Below are positions 8,662 through 17,021 of a stretch of 40,830 nucleotides of DNA, one piece after another (within the stretch, counting starts at the first letter, position 1; each line of letters opens with the position of its first letter). The notes below the pieces were generated by a model. It did not search any database. It was not told where the DNA came from and saw nothing but the letters and a program-made list of their open reading frames with translations. Source of the DNA: Planctomycetia bacterium (lineage in GTDB: Bacteria > Planctomycetota > Phycisphaerae > Phycisphaerales > SM1A02); assembly GCA_005790565.1 (NCBI GenBank), contig SXUJ01000039.1, positions 1-40,830 on the forward strand. The letters are read 5' to 3'. The position numbers were made by a program, and so were the translations under genes.

Positions 8662-10031
8662 AGTGCGCCCTCCGGAATCACCATCCACTCGTTGACGTAC
8701 GGCGCAAGGTCTGCGCGCGACGAATGATGTGCCGGTAGCGCCACTCCAATCGTGGCTTCTTGCATGGCCTGCGCGAGTTCTCCTTGAATTCGTCCGACGA
8801 AACCGTCGGTCACAATCACGGCGCGCTTGATTCTGTTCTTCTTGATGTGCTTGGCAACACAACTCAGGGCTGTTCCGCCCGTCGTCTGTATTGCGCCCGC
8901 GCGCAGCTCTCGCATCGAAACATCACAAATCTCGGTCGAGAAGAGGTGAATCTTAGGATGCACCGACTCCGCGCAATCACAGATGGCAGCGCAGAGGGGC
9001 GCAATGACGAAATCCATACTGCCCGAAACATCCATGTAGACATGCACTAGGCCACCATCCGATTGCATCTTTCGCTGCGCTCGCTGATGCGTGAAGAGCA
9101 GCGGCGTACCGCCGAGTGCGCGAAGCACGATCTCGCGGCGAGCGGCTGCTCCACACGGCGACCGCGCTTTGCAATGCACGATCGAGCGACGCCGAACGCT
9201 CCCGCCACACTCCGCCTGGCCAATCTTCTTCAGTATCCCGCGCAGCACTGCTCGCTTGGTTGGTTTGATGAGAAGGCGCATGGACCTCAAGGATTCGCCG
9301 ATCGACTTCCCTGGCAGAAAGTCGTCCGCAGGCCATTGATCAACGATCGATTCCACGAGTGATTGCAACGCTGGCGCGTCGTTGAGGCAAGAGTCCAACG
9401 CCTCCTCGTGATTTCCCAGCAGCATGCTGACAGTCAAGCCGTTGGGTCTTGCATCTTCCTGCAGCACCTGTCGCAATTCACTGTAGGTGCTACCCACGGT
9501 GTACAACTTTCGATGCATGGCGGCGAGTTCGGGAAGGCGCAGCAACGCCAACGGCGTCACGGCTTGCGCGCCGGGCGCCCAGCCTGCCGCCGGACGGAGG
9601 AAGCACTGCAGCGGATCGCGTTCGTCGTACATGTCGCGAAACAGTGCGGTGTACGCGGGGCCAGGATGCGCATGACACAGCATCGCGTTGATGATCGCAT
9701 CGAAAACAAAGTTGTCGAGGAGGTTCGCCCTCGGGAAGAGACGCGTGTGACCAAGCACGATGTGGTGCAACTCATGGAGGATGAGCATCATCAGCTTCTC
9801 CCTCGTGTTCGCATGTTTCGCACAGAACTCAGGATTGACACGGAGCGTGGAGTACTCGCCGCATGTCACACACGCGGTGGGAACACTCGTCGACTCTTCA
9901 ATTGCGATGAGTCGGAGCATCGCCGCAACGCCATAGTGCCCAAGCGGAACGGACTCCAAGATCGATTGCAGGAGCATGCCACTCGAAGCGGCGGGAAAGG
10001 ACGGGACAGCGATCGTGGAAGCGGCGTGCAT
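8658..10031 (-). CDS. Metallopeptidase-like/von Willebrand A fusion protein
   Basis: A 457-residue protein. The N-terminal part (about 20-140) holds MLILHELHHIVLGH, an HExxH zinc motif with a further His at +9, like the putative metallopeptidase part of DUF2201-type proteins. The C-terminal part (about 325-457) is a vWA domain with a complete MIDAS: DVSGSM (334-339), GGT (385-387) and TDG (408-410). Proteins of this design usually partner a MoxR AAA+ ATPase, encoded two genes upstream here. No signal peptide, so cytoplasmic. ATG 10031 has GGGAG 8 bases before it; ATG 10037 (forming ATGA with the previous stop) or ATG 10055 are alternatives. It overlaps its neighbours on both sides. Confidence 0.85.
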   Translation of the reverse strand: MHAASTIAVPSFPAASSGMLLQSILESVPLGHYGVAAMLRLIAIEESTSVPTACVTCGEYSTLRVNPEFCAKHANTREKLMMLILHELHHIVLGHTRLFPRANLLDNFVFDAIINAMLCHAHPGPAYTALFRDMYDERDPLQCFLRPAAGWAPGAQAVTPLALLRLPELAAMHRKLYTVGSTYSELRQVLQEDARPNGLTVSMLLGNHEEALDSCLNDAPALQSLVESIVDQWPADDFLPGKSIGESLRSMRLLIKPTKRAVLRGILKKIGQAECGGSVRRRSIVHCKARSPCGAAARREIVLRALGGTPLLFTHQRAQRKMQSDGGLVHVYMDVSGSMDFVIAPLCAAICDCAESVHPKIHLFSTEICDVSMRELRAGAIQTTGGTALSCVAKHIKKNRIKRAVIVTDGFVGRIQGELAQAMQEATIGVALPAHHSSRADLAPYVNEWMVIPEGAL

Positions 10032-10033
10032 GT

Positions 10034-10576
10034 TCATTTCTCCCTTGGTTTCCAATCATTTGGGACGGCGAGGGTCAACTCGCGTGCGAGTCGAGTCGGT
10101 GTGTAGATCGGCGGCTGAGAACGGATGAAGACTTTGTCGGTGCAGCGAGCCAGCACGGGAAAGGTGCGACGAAGATCCGGCCACGCGTCACTGGTCACCG
10201 CGGGCGCACCGACAACGAGGCACACTGGAACAATCAAGGGCAACGCATTGACAAGCGACAGATCCTCGGCGCTCGTTTGCAGGACCTCGCACAATGCCCC
10301 CGCAGTCGCGACCATTGGAATGTTCCAGAGGCGGCAGAATCTCGCAATCGCCGCCGTGCCTTCCACGCGCGTCGCCGCGTAAGTGCGCTGCCGATGCATA
10401 CCCAAGGCATCGATCAGTTGATCGTGGTCGGTCGGTGTGCCCTCCACCTCGATGAACGCCGTTCCACGAATGACGAATCCCGTACGGACGCCGGCCCCTC
10501 TCGCATTGAGCGGAACCCTCACGGGACCCATATTGCGCAGCGCTGACGCGCCCCTCCACTCGGGAAGTTCACGCAT
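10034..10576 (-). CDS. Unrecognised 180-residue protein in MoxR/vWA operon
   Basis: I do not recognise a family. The protein is soluble, with no signal peptide or membrane helix. Visible blocks are GVRTGFVIRGTAFIEVEGTP, DHDQLIDALGMHRQRTYAA, and a hydrophobic strand-like stretch LPLIVPVCLVVGAP. A C-terminal IYTPTRLARELTLAVPNDW follows. ATG 10576 overlaps the end of the MoxR gene by 8 bases and its stop overlaps the vWA gene, so it is translated within the same coupled set and is likely part of the same complex or pathway. It could be the component that recognises the substrate of the ATPase, but nothing in the sequence shows this. Confidence 0.75.
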   Translation of the reverse strand: MRELPEWRGASALRNMGPVRVPLNARGAGVRTGFVIRGTAFIEVEGTPTDHDQLIDALGMHRQRTYAATRVEGTAAIARFCRLWNIPMVATAGALCEVLQTSAEDLSLVNALPLIVPVCLVVGAPAVTSDAWPDLRRTFPVLARCTDKVFIRSQPPIYTPTRLARELTLAVPNDWKPREK

Positions 10577-12056
10577 GCGATGCCCTCGCTTGAAGGCGCG
10601 CGAACATCGATTTGTAGTCCGCGACGATCTGACCAAGTGCTTGCATGGAAGAACATTTGCCCTCGCTCCACAGCCTGAGCAGCAGGTTTTGGAGCGGAAC
10701 CATGACCTCCCTCGGTTCGCTTGCGCCACTCGTCGCCTTCAGGATCTCCGCGAACGCCAACTCTTGACTCGAGCCCTTCTGCGATTGCACGCTCACCGAA
10801 CAGCTCATCTCGGCTTCCCCAACGAGCACGCCAACCTGCTCGGCGATCGCGGGGTGGAAGTGCGCGACCGACGGGTGGTGTGAGATGGCGATTGCAACGA
10901 GGTGCCGCGCGCCGAGTCCGCACGAAGCCAAGGCATCGGCGACATACGCAGATCGTTCGTGCGCCGCGAGTGACTCGACTTCAAGCGCGAGGAAGGCGCG
11001 ACTCACCGGATCCGCCGCTTGAGCGAGCAACCGACGCGGATCAGCGCGGTCCATCGCGACCAGACCACAAACTCGGCGGTGCGCAAGTTGCATCCTCCCC
11101 TCATCCACGACCGCGCCCCATGCTCGATCGGGAATGGTGTGTTTGAGCGCGATCCATGCGCTCTCGTCCATCTTGAACTGCGCGCTCAAGGTCCAACGAG
11201 CCGCGTGCATGCTCAGCACGGCGTCACGCAGCATTACCGCACGGCGCGCGGACAAATGCAATCCCATCGCGACGAGTTCGAGGGCGATGAGTTGCACATA
11301 CTCGCAGACCCATGCCTTGAAGGCGCCCTCGACAAAGAGAAGGCGCTCTCGCACGAGTTTCACCATGGCGGCGATCGCGAGCTTTGCCTCTGGCGAAATC
11401 TCAGTGATGTTCAAGCCGACGAGCGCGAGGCGATCCGCTTCGCTGAAGTCCCGCCAATGCGGCATTTCGACAACGAAGGGGAAGCGATCCGCAAGCGCGA
11501 TATCGAGCGATTCACTCCCGAGATACTCCGATGCGTCGCTCCCCGCGCTCGAGTCAGTCGGCGGCGGATTCATCGCAGCCCACCGATACTCCAAGCCCGC
11601 GAGCGGAATGCCTTGGATGCACTTCTCATGGATGATCGGGAAGCACTTGTTCTGCATTTCCGGTCGGCATCGCGAGATTTCATCAAGAAACACAGCCTGC
11701 GCGCCCCACACGCTTGCGGGCGTCTGCACGAATCTCAGCGAACCCGAGGCATCGGGCAGCGGATATCCCACGAGGTCGTCGTAGTTGAGCAGGCTCGCGT
11801 TGTAGTGTCGAAACGAAAGGCCAAGCGCCTCGGCAAGCCGGGCGAGGAGGAGGCTCTTCGCGGTCCCATGCGCGCCGATGAGGAGAATCGGCGCCTTCGT
11901 CGCGAGCGCGGCGAGGATGACTGCATCGAGTCGATCCACGCCAATGATGCCGAGTTCCCGAAGGAAGCGAGTGGGCACGGTCGGCGGGGAGTCGTGTGTT
12001 GGCGCGATCTGCTCTCTCGTTGCGGTGCTTACGGTCGTGGCCACGGGGACTCCCAT
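10569..12056 (-). CDS. MoxR-family AAA+ ATPase
   Basis: A 495-residue ATPase. Walker A is GAHGTAKS (61-68), Walker B AVFLDEISR (121-129), sensor 1 is the Asn in WAAMNPPP (159-166), and LADRFPFVVEMP follows where the arginine finger region lies. NYDDLVGYPLPD is the MoxR-typical segment after Walker A. The C-terminal 200 residues are mostly helical and probably form the lid and a partner-binding region. MoxR ATPases remodel or activate target proteins together with vWA proteins. This is the first gene of the operon. ATG 12056 is used; a longer GTG start at 12164 exists with no better ribosome site. The three iterons at 12205-12247 lie upstream. Confidence 0.88.
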   Translation of the reverse strand: MGVPVATTVSTATREQIAPTHDSPPTVPTRFLRELGIIGVDRLDAVILAALATKAPILLIGAHGTAKSLLLARLAEALGLSFRHYNASLLNYDDLVGYPLPDASGSLRFVQTPASVWGAQAVFLDEISRCRPEMQNKCFPIIHEKCIQGIPLAGLEYRWAAMNPPPTDSSAGSDASEYLGSESLDIALADRFPFVVEMPHWRDFSEADRLALVGLNITEISPEAKLAIAAMVKLVRERLLFVEGAFKAWVCEYVQLIALELVAMGLHLSARRAVMLRDAVLSMHAARWTLSAQFKMDESAWIALKHTIPDRAWGAVVDEGRMQLAHRRVCGLVAMDRADPRRLLAQAADPVSRAFLALEVESLAAHERSAYVADALASCGLGARHLVAIAISHHPSVAHFHPAIAEQVGVLVGEAEMSCSVSVQSQKGSSQELAFAEILKATSGASEPREVMVPLQNLLLRLWSEGKCSSMQALGQIVADYKSMFARLQARASHA

Positions 12057-13079
12057 GGCATCAAGCTGGTGGTCAGCTCCGAACGCACGCGTCCAAGAAT
12101 GCACGGTCGTTTCTGCTTGAGCGGCAGCCTTTGAAGGCCACCCTAGGCAGACCCAACCAGACACTCATCCACGCGTGCAGTTCGAAAAGGGTTCGTCCGA
12201 GCAGGATGCTCGAGCGCCACGATGCTTGAGCAAGACGATGCTCAAGCAATTTGCGTCAACACGATTCGACCGAAAAAGTCGGAAAAATCAGGCCGCCGCA
12301 TCGTTCCCCCTTCGGGGCTGCCTCGGCACCGTGCGCACTGCGATTGAGCAGATGGGTCGGTTGCCGTTCAGACAAGAGGCTGTCTGAAACTCTTGATGCC
12401 GCGAGGACTGTAGCACCGTGATCGCAGCTCGGCAATGAAATTCTTTGGGGTTCGTACCTCCACATTCATCGCCTCGGTCGAAGGCAATCACCCTGACGCA
12501 AACAACCACGAACCGCGAGGGCCGGCCTCAGCGCAAGCAACCTCCACGCGCTGAGAGTCAAGTCCGTCTACTTCGACGACGCAGGATCAGTCTCGGCGGC
12601 AGTTCGAGCTCCAGAGCCAGACGCCCGTGGCAATACGCTCCATTGAACGCGCCCCCCGCCGGCGAGTTCAATAAGATTGTGTGGTTCGATGCATGCCCAG
12701 CGTAGGTCGTTGCGCTCGCAAACGCGTTGCGCCTCGAGCTGCTCGTCGGAACCGATCGTCGCGACTTGCTCCGGCAAGGGAAGAGCACCGTTCCCTCGAT
12801 GCGTGCGCGATGCGGCTTCCCGCGAGCGCGGGAGCAACGGCGAGTTTCAAACTCTTCGCTCGAATCCGACCGATCGCTTCTGACGATTCGTCAATGAGCC
12901 GGAACCCATCCCGTCCCGACGAACTGTCCGGACAGAAAACGCCCTCGCAACAACCGTTTCTTTCGGGTTTTCCTTCGCTCCATGTCCCCTCGCGCTCGCG
13001 CCTTGCCAAGCAGATCGCACGCGCGGACCGTTCCGCCGCGAGTGTTCTATTTGTTGTCCGTTGTTGAAAGGTGCGATTG
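12057..13079. other. About 1 kb between operon start and RCC1 gene
   Basis: No confident gene. The left part is the probable control region of the minus-strand MoxR operon, with the iterons at 12205-12247. A minus-strand frame 12568-12837 (89 residues, containing EQVATIGSDEQLEAQRV and RWACIEPHNLIELAGG) reads like protein but has no recognised family and a poor N-terminus. It may be a small hypothetical gene or a remnant. Confidence 0.4.
12205..12247. promoter_or_regulatory. Three 11-bp iterons at 16-bp spacing upstream of MoxR operon
   Basis: GATGCTCGAGC (12205), GATGCTTGAGC (12221) and GATGCTCAAGC (12237) share the consensus GATGCT-Y-R-AGC and recur at exactly 16 bases. Copies two and three also form a perfect 10+10 inverted repeat (TGCTTGAGCA / TGCTCAAGCA, six bases between). 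The array lies 149 bp upstream of the MoxR start used here. An operator for a repeat-binding regulator is the simplest reading. Confidence 0.6.
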
Positions 13080-14708
13080 ATGTTCACGCTGCACGCATCG
13101 AAAGTGTCAACTCTCCCGTCCCCCTCACTCCGCGCCACTGGCACCGGCACATGGTTCGTGCTTCGCTCACCCCCTACCCTCGTTGCTCTGGGTGTCGCGC
13201 TGGGCTTATCGTTTACGAGTCTCGCGCTCGGCGATGCGACCGTGAACTGTTGGGGTCTCGGCGCTGGAGGAAACCTGTGCGTACCGGTAGGTACGGGAAG
13301 CGTGTGCGGCATCGCCGCCGGTTCAGATCATGTCATTGCGATAAAGAGTGACGCGAGCGTGGTGTGTTGGGGACGAAACTACGAAAACCAATGCACCGTT
13401 CCATCTGGGCTTGCGAGTGTCGTCAGCGTTGCCGGTGGCGGATATCACTCCGTCGCACTCAAGAGTGATGGGACGCTAGCGTGTTGGGGCAGCAATTCGA
13501 ATGGGCAATGCAACACGCCAAATGGAATTGGAACAGTCGCGACCATCGCGGCGGGCGGCTACCACACCGTCGCACTCAAGAGCGACTCGACGGTCGCGTG
13601 CTGGGGACTCAACTCTTCCGGTCAGTGCACCGTCCCCTCCGCACTCGGAAGCGCCAGCGGCATTGCCGCAGGCTTCAGCCACACCGCCGCAGTCAAAGTC
13701 GACGGAACCGTGGCATGTTGGGGAAGCAATTACTACGGCGAGATTCGTGTTCCATCCGCGCTCTACTATGTCGTGAGCGTTGCCGCGGGAAGTTTTCACA
13801 CCGTCGCACTCAGGAGCGACGGCACCGTGACATGTTGGGGTCGCAACTTTGAAGGCCAGTGCACGGCGCCCTCCACGCTGACCGGCGTCAAGCGCGTCGC
13901 CGCGGGCGGCAACCACTCGGTCGCGCTCCGAGACGACACGACGGTTGTGTGTTGGGGAGACAATGCCTACGGTGAATCGAGCGTTCCCGCGGATCTCGCG
14001 CTTGGTATCGGCATCACCGCCGGAGACACATTCACGATCGCGATTGCCTGCGGCGAACCTGTGGCAAGCGGAAGTTCAGGAGACCTTGGCGCGATCGGCT
14101 ACGGCGTGCCACGGCAGTTTTCGTTTCAGGGGCTTCCGGACGCCGCGTCGAGCGTGCGACTGGGCATTTCCATCCGCGCCGACCTCGACCTTGCGAGCGA
14201 ATCGATCGCGGTGCTTCTCAACGGCGGCGCGTTCGCCACCATTGACGGAAATCCGCGCGAAGACTGCCCCGCCGCCGCCGACACGGTGGTGCTCACTCTC
14301 ACCGCGAAGCAATTCAATGCCTTGATCGCATCCACCGGAACGCTCACGGTGCGACTCGAAGCCTCGAGTGATGTGAGCGCAACGCAGTGTTCGAGTGGAT
14401 CAACGGAAATCGCGTTCGACTACGCATACTCGTCGAGCACTCTCGATTGCAACAACGACGGCGTTGTCGACTCGTGTGAGATCCTCATCCTCCCCCAACT
14501 CGACGCCAACGGCGACGGCCATCTCGATGACTGCGATCTGCTTGTGGGCGATCTCAACCTCGACGGCGTCGTCAACGCACTCGATGTCGCGGAGCTCATC
14601 TCCTTGTGGGGGAGCAACGATCACCCGCGCGGCGACCTCAACCTCGACGGCGTCGTGTCTGGCCCCGACCTCGCAATTCTCCTCAACCACTGGGGCAACC
14701 TGCACTGA
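13080..14708 (+). CDS. Secreted RCC1-repeat protein with dockerin-like C-terminus
   Basis: A 542-residue exported protein. After a long N-terminal segment with a hydrophobic core (VALGVALGLSFTSLALG) come about seven 40-residue RCC1-like repeats, each with a CWG-x-N...GQC-x-VP core and an AAG-x-x-HTVAL core. These would form a beta-propeller. A beta-sandwich-like stretch follows, and the C-terminus has a CNNDGVVDSCE loop and two dockerin-type calcium loops (DLNLDGVVNALDVAELISLW, DLNLDGVVSGPDLAILLNHW). Such tails are typical of Phycisphaerae surface proteins. ATG 13080 has AAAGG 8 bases before it; GTG 13071 is an alternative. Function of the propeller is unknown. Confidence 0.85.
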   Translation: MFTLHASKVSTLPSPSLRATGTGTWFVLRSPPTLVALGVALGLSFTSLALGDATVNCWGLGAGGNLCVPVGTGSVCGIAAGSDHVIAIKSDASVVCWGRNYENQCTVPSGLASVVSVAGGGYHSVALKSDGTLACWGSNSNGQCNTPNGIGTVATIAAGGYHTVALKSDSTVACWGLNSSGQCTVPSALGSASGIAAGFSHTAAVKVDGTVACWGSNYYGEIRVPSALYYVVSVAAGSFHTVALRSDGTVTCWGRNFEGQCTAPSTLTGVKRVAAGGNHSVALRDDTTVVCWGDNAYGESSVPADLALGIGITAGDTFTIAIACGEPVASGSSGDLGAIGYGVPRQFSFQGLPDAASSVRLGISIRADLDLASESIAVLLNGGAFATIDGNPREDCPAAADTVVLTLTAKQFNALIASTGTLTVRLEASSDVSATQCSSGSTEIAFDYAYSSSTLDCNNDGVVDSCEILILPQLDANGDGHLDDCDLLVGDLNLDGVVNALDVAELISLWGSNDHPRGDLNLDGVVSGPDLAILLNHWGNLH

Positions 14709-14894
14709 GGTCGGGGTGGACTGTCGACGATGCGCCTCCTCGGAAGAATGGAGAGTCCGATTGGTTCGAACTCTCTCGATTCGGAGCAGCGCAACAAGCG
14801 CCGCGGCATGCGTCGAGCGGGCAGAATCGAGTGGCTCTTCGAACTGCGGATTCCCAGCACGCATCCAAAGGAAACTGCGTCGCCTCGAAGCGAT

Positions 14895-15600
14895 GTCGAC
14901 CTTGTTCGCCACGCAGTCGTTCGGAAGGAATGAATCATCCACGACGATGCTTGCGCCACCCAGGAGCGTCCGGGGGTTCAAACCGGTGGAATCGGCCCCG
15001 CCGTTTTCAAAGGTCCACGAGGCAACCAGGCCAGCGAAGCCCTCCGTTTGCCCTGCAGGGATCTCAGTGAAGCGCAGTCCGGCGATCTCCGATTGCGCGC
15101 GTTCAACAGTGCATACCCTGAAGTAGTCGATCAACCCGAAGAGTGGCGTGTTCGCATAGCCGGCTTCAAAGCCGATGAGGACTGAGTCGTTGGTGCTCCG
15201 CATCGGACTCGTCGAACCGGTCGCCTCGGCGAGCATTTCCCCGTTCAGGAAGACTTTCGTCCTGCCGGCCGCGCGGTTGAAGGCGCCCGCGTCATGAACC
15301 CATTCGTGCCGAGGTCACATCCATCCCTTTGGTTGAGGTACATCCATCGTGGGGCCAGCAAATGCGAGAACATTGTCGTGCTGATGAAGGCGCGGACCAC
15401 AGCTCCATTGAAAGTCGCGTGGAGCGTTTTCCCGATGCGACCGCCACCCGTCCCGGCGACTCCCACAGCCATCACTCAATACTCAACCGTGAACATCTCA
15501 CTGGCCGCGAGCGACTGGGTGTGCGGTGCGATCATGGAGTCACCCATAGCCGAGAGTCTCATGTCAGAGTTCTCCGCCATCGCTGTCGATGGAAGGAGCG
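14895..15600 (-). pseudogene. Broken LamG/concanavalin-like domain protein
   Basis: Read on the minus strand, frame A gives MGDSMIAPHTQSLAASEMF then TVEY and a TGA at 15476-15478, where LamG domains have FTVEYWV; a TGG to TGA change fits. The frame continues to CDLGTN at about 15310. From about 15305 the homology continues in another frame: HEWVHDAGAFNRAAG, RTKVFLNGEMLAE, GLIDYFRVC, and GLVASWTFENG. Together these trace most of one LamG sandwich domain with a nonsense codon and a frameshift. The C-terminal end and N-terminal signal peptide are not clear; coordinates are approximate. It lies antisense-free between two plus-strand genes. Confidence 0.7.
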
Positions 15601-15634
15601 ACGGAACCGCGATCGCCGCGGTTACAGTTCCGGC

Positions 15635-16933
15635 GTGCACCTTGCGTTCAAACTCCTTGCCTCACTCGCCCCCTGCTTCGTAGGGATTGCGCTTGCGCAG
15701 TCCGCACCTCATTTTTCCCAAGAGGCGTCTCGCGACCCAGAGTCCATCGCCGTGGAGCTCCCCTGCCCCGCGCGTGGCGATTCGTTTGCGCCGCGATTGC
15801 TCGTCGATGGCGATGTACTGGTCCTTTCGTGGATTGAGGCAGAAGGCCCACGCTCGCCGTCTATGCCACCGTTGCATCGAGTGTGCATGTCGCGATACGC
15901 CGACAATGCATGGAGCGAAGTCTCGACCATCGCGTCGGGAGAAAATCTCTTCGCAAACTGGGCGGACACGCCGACGATCGTGCGAGCAACCGACGGCCGT
16001 CTGCTCGCGACTTGGCTTCGCAAGAGCGCCGCGAGTACCTATGCCTACGACATTGTGACTTCACAATCGAAGGATGATGGACAGACTTGGGAAACACTCG
16101 GGCCACTGCATGACGATGCGAAGTTCGCCGAGCACGGCTTCGTTAGCGCGCAATCGACCAAGGAACTCAGCGCATTCTGCTGGCTCGATGGTCGCGCGAT
16201 GGAACTGCCGGATGAGAGTGCGGGCGGTCACGGACACGGCGGCGGCGACATGACACTACGCGCCGCGCGGACGACGCCGACAAACGACCGTGCGGCGCCG
16301 CCGTCGGAGATTCTGGATGAACGCGTGTGCGAGTGCTGCCCAACGGATCTCGCGATCGGCGCGCGCGGGCCAATCATCGTCTACCGCGATCGCGGTGAAG
16401 ACGGCACGCGCGACATTGCCATCGTGCGTTGGCTCGGTGAGGGTTGGTCGCTTCCCCAACCGGTCGCTCGCGATGGTTGGATGCTCGAAGGTTGCCCTGT
16501 GAATGGCCCAAGCATCTCGGCGAATGGCGATGATCTTGTGGTTGCGTGGTGGACAGGTGAGCCAACAAATGGCGCAGTGCGTGCCGCGCGGTCGAACGAT
16601 CACGGTGCATCGTTCGGCAAGCCAATCGACCTCGACACGAATGGCTCGCTCGGACGCGTTGAAACGCTGCTCCTTCCAACTGGCGACGCGCTGATCTTCT
16701 GGTACGACCGCGATGCAGGCGCGGGTGCTAGCCTCGTCTGCAAGCGACTCACACTCGCGGGCACCCTTGGCGCGCTGCAGAAAGTCACGAGTGTCGCGGC
16801 CGATCGATCGAGTGGATTTCCGCGGGCCGTGGTGCGAGGCACCGACGCCTACCTAGCGACAACCGAAGTCGGCGCGGACAAATCACGGCGTGTGAGGTTG
16901 CATCGCGTGTCGCTTGCCGCGCTCGCGAAGTGA
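15635..16933 (+). CDS. Secreted sialidase-like (BNR/Asp-box) protein
   Basis: A 432-residue exported protein. The signal peptide is HLAFKLLASLAPCFVGIALA, ending before QSAP. The body has propeller-like repeats with Asp-box motifs SKDDGQTW and SNDHGASF, as in sialidase-superfamily proteins, plus a CECCPTDLAI segment seen in planctomycete members. A His/Gly stretch (GGHGHGGGD) sits in the middle. The full set of sialidase catalytic residues is not obvious, so 'exo-alpha-sialidase' should be taken as fold, not activity. GTG 15635 is chosen because it begins the signal peptide; no clear ribosome site is visible. It lies just right of the broken LamG gene. Confidence 0.75.
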   Translation: MHLAFKLLASLAPCFVGIALAQSAPHFSQEASRDPESIAVELPCPARGDSFAPRLLVDGDVLVLSWIEAEGPRSPSMPPLHRVCMSRYADNAWSEVSTIASGENLFANWADTPTIVRATDGRLLATWLRKSAASTYAYDIVTSQSKDDGQTWETLGPLHDDAKFAEHGFVSAQSTKELSAFCWLDGRAMELPDESAGGHGHGGGDMTLRAARTTPTNDRAAPPSEILDERVCECCPTDLAIGARGPIIVYRDRGEDGTRDIAIVRWLGEGWSLPQPVARDGWMLEGCPVNGPSISANGDDLVVAWWTGEPTNGAVRAARSNDHGASFGKPIDLDTNGSLGRVETLLLPTGDALIFWYDRDAGAGASLVCKRLTLAGTLGALQKVTSVAADRSSGFPRAVVRGTDAYLATTEVGADKSRRVRLHRVSLAALAK

Positions 16934-17021
16934 GCTTTGCGCACGACGCCGACGGCGCGCGTGATGTGAATCGTCGACTGCACCTCCGCTGGGCCGCACG
17001 AGTCTTCTGCGCGCCGAAGCG

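Noticed and set aside
11019-12134. 371-residue plus-strand open frame
   Set aside because: It runs antisense to the MoxR ATPase, whose Walker motifs are clear; the frame has no protein-like features.
12205-12247. Plasmid-type replication origin iterons
   Set aside because: Only three short repeats, no AT-rich stretch and no rep gene; a promoter operator is simpler.
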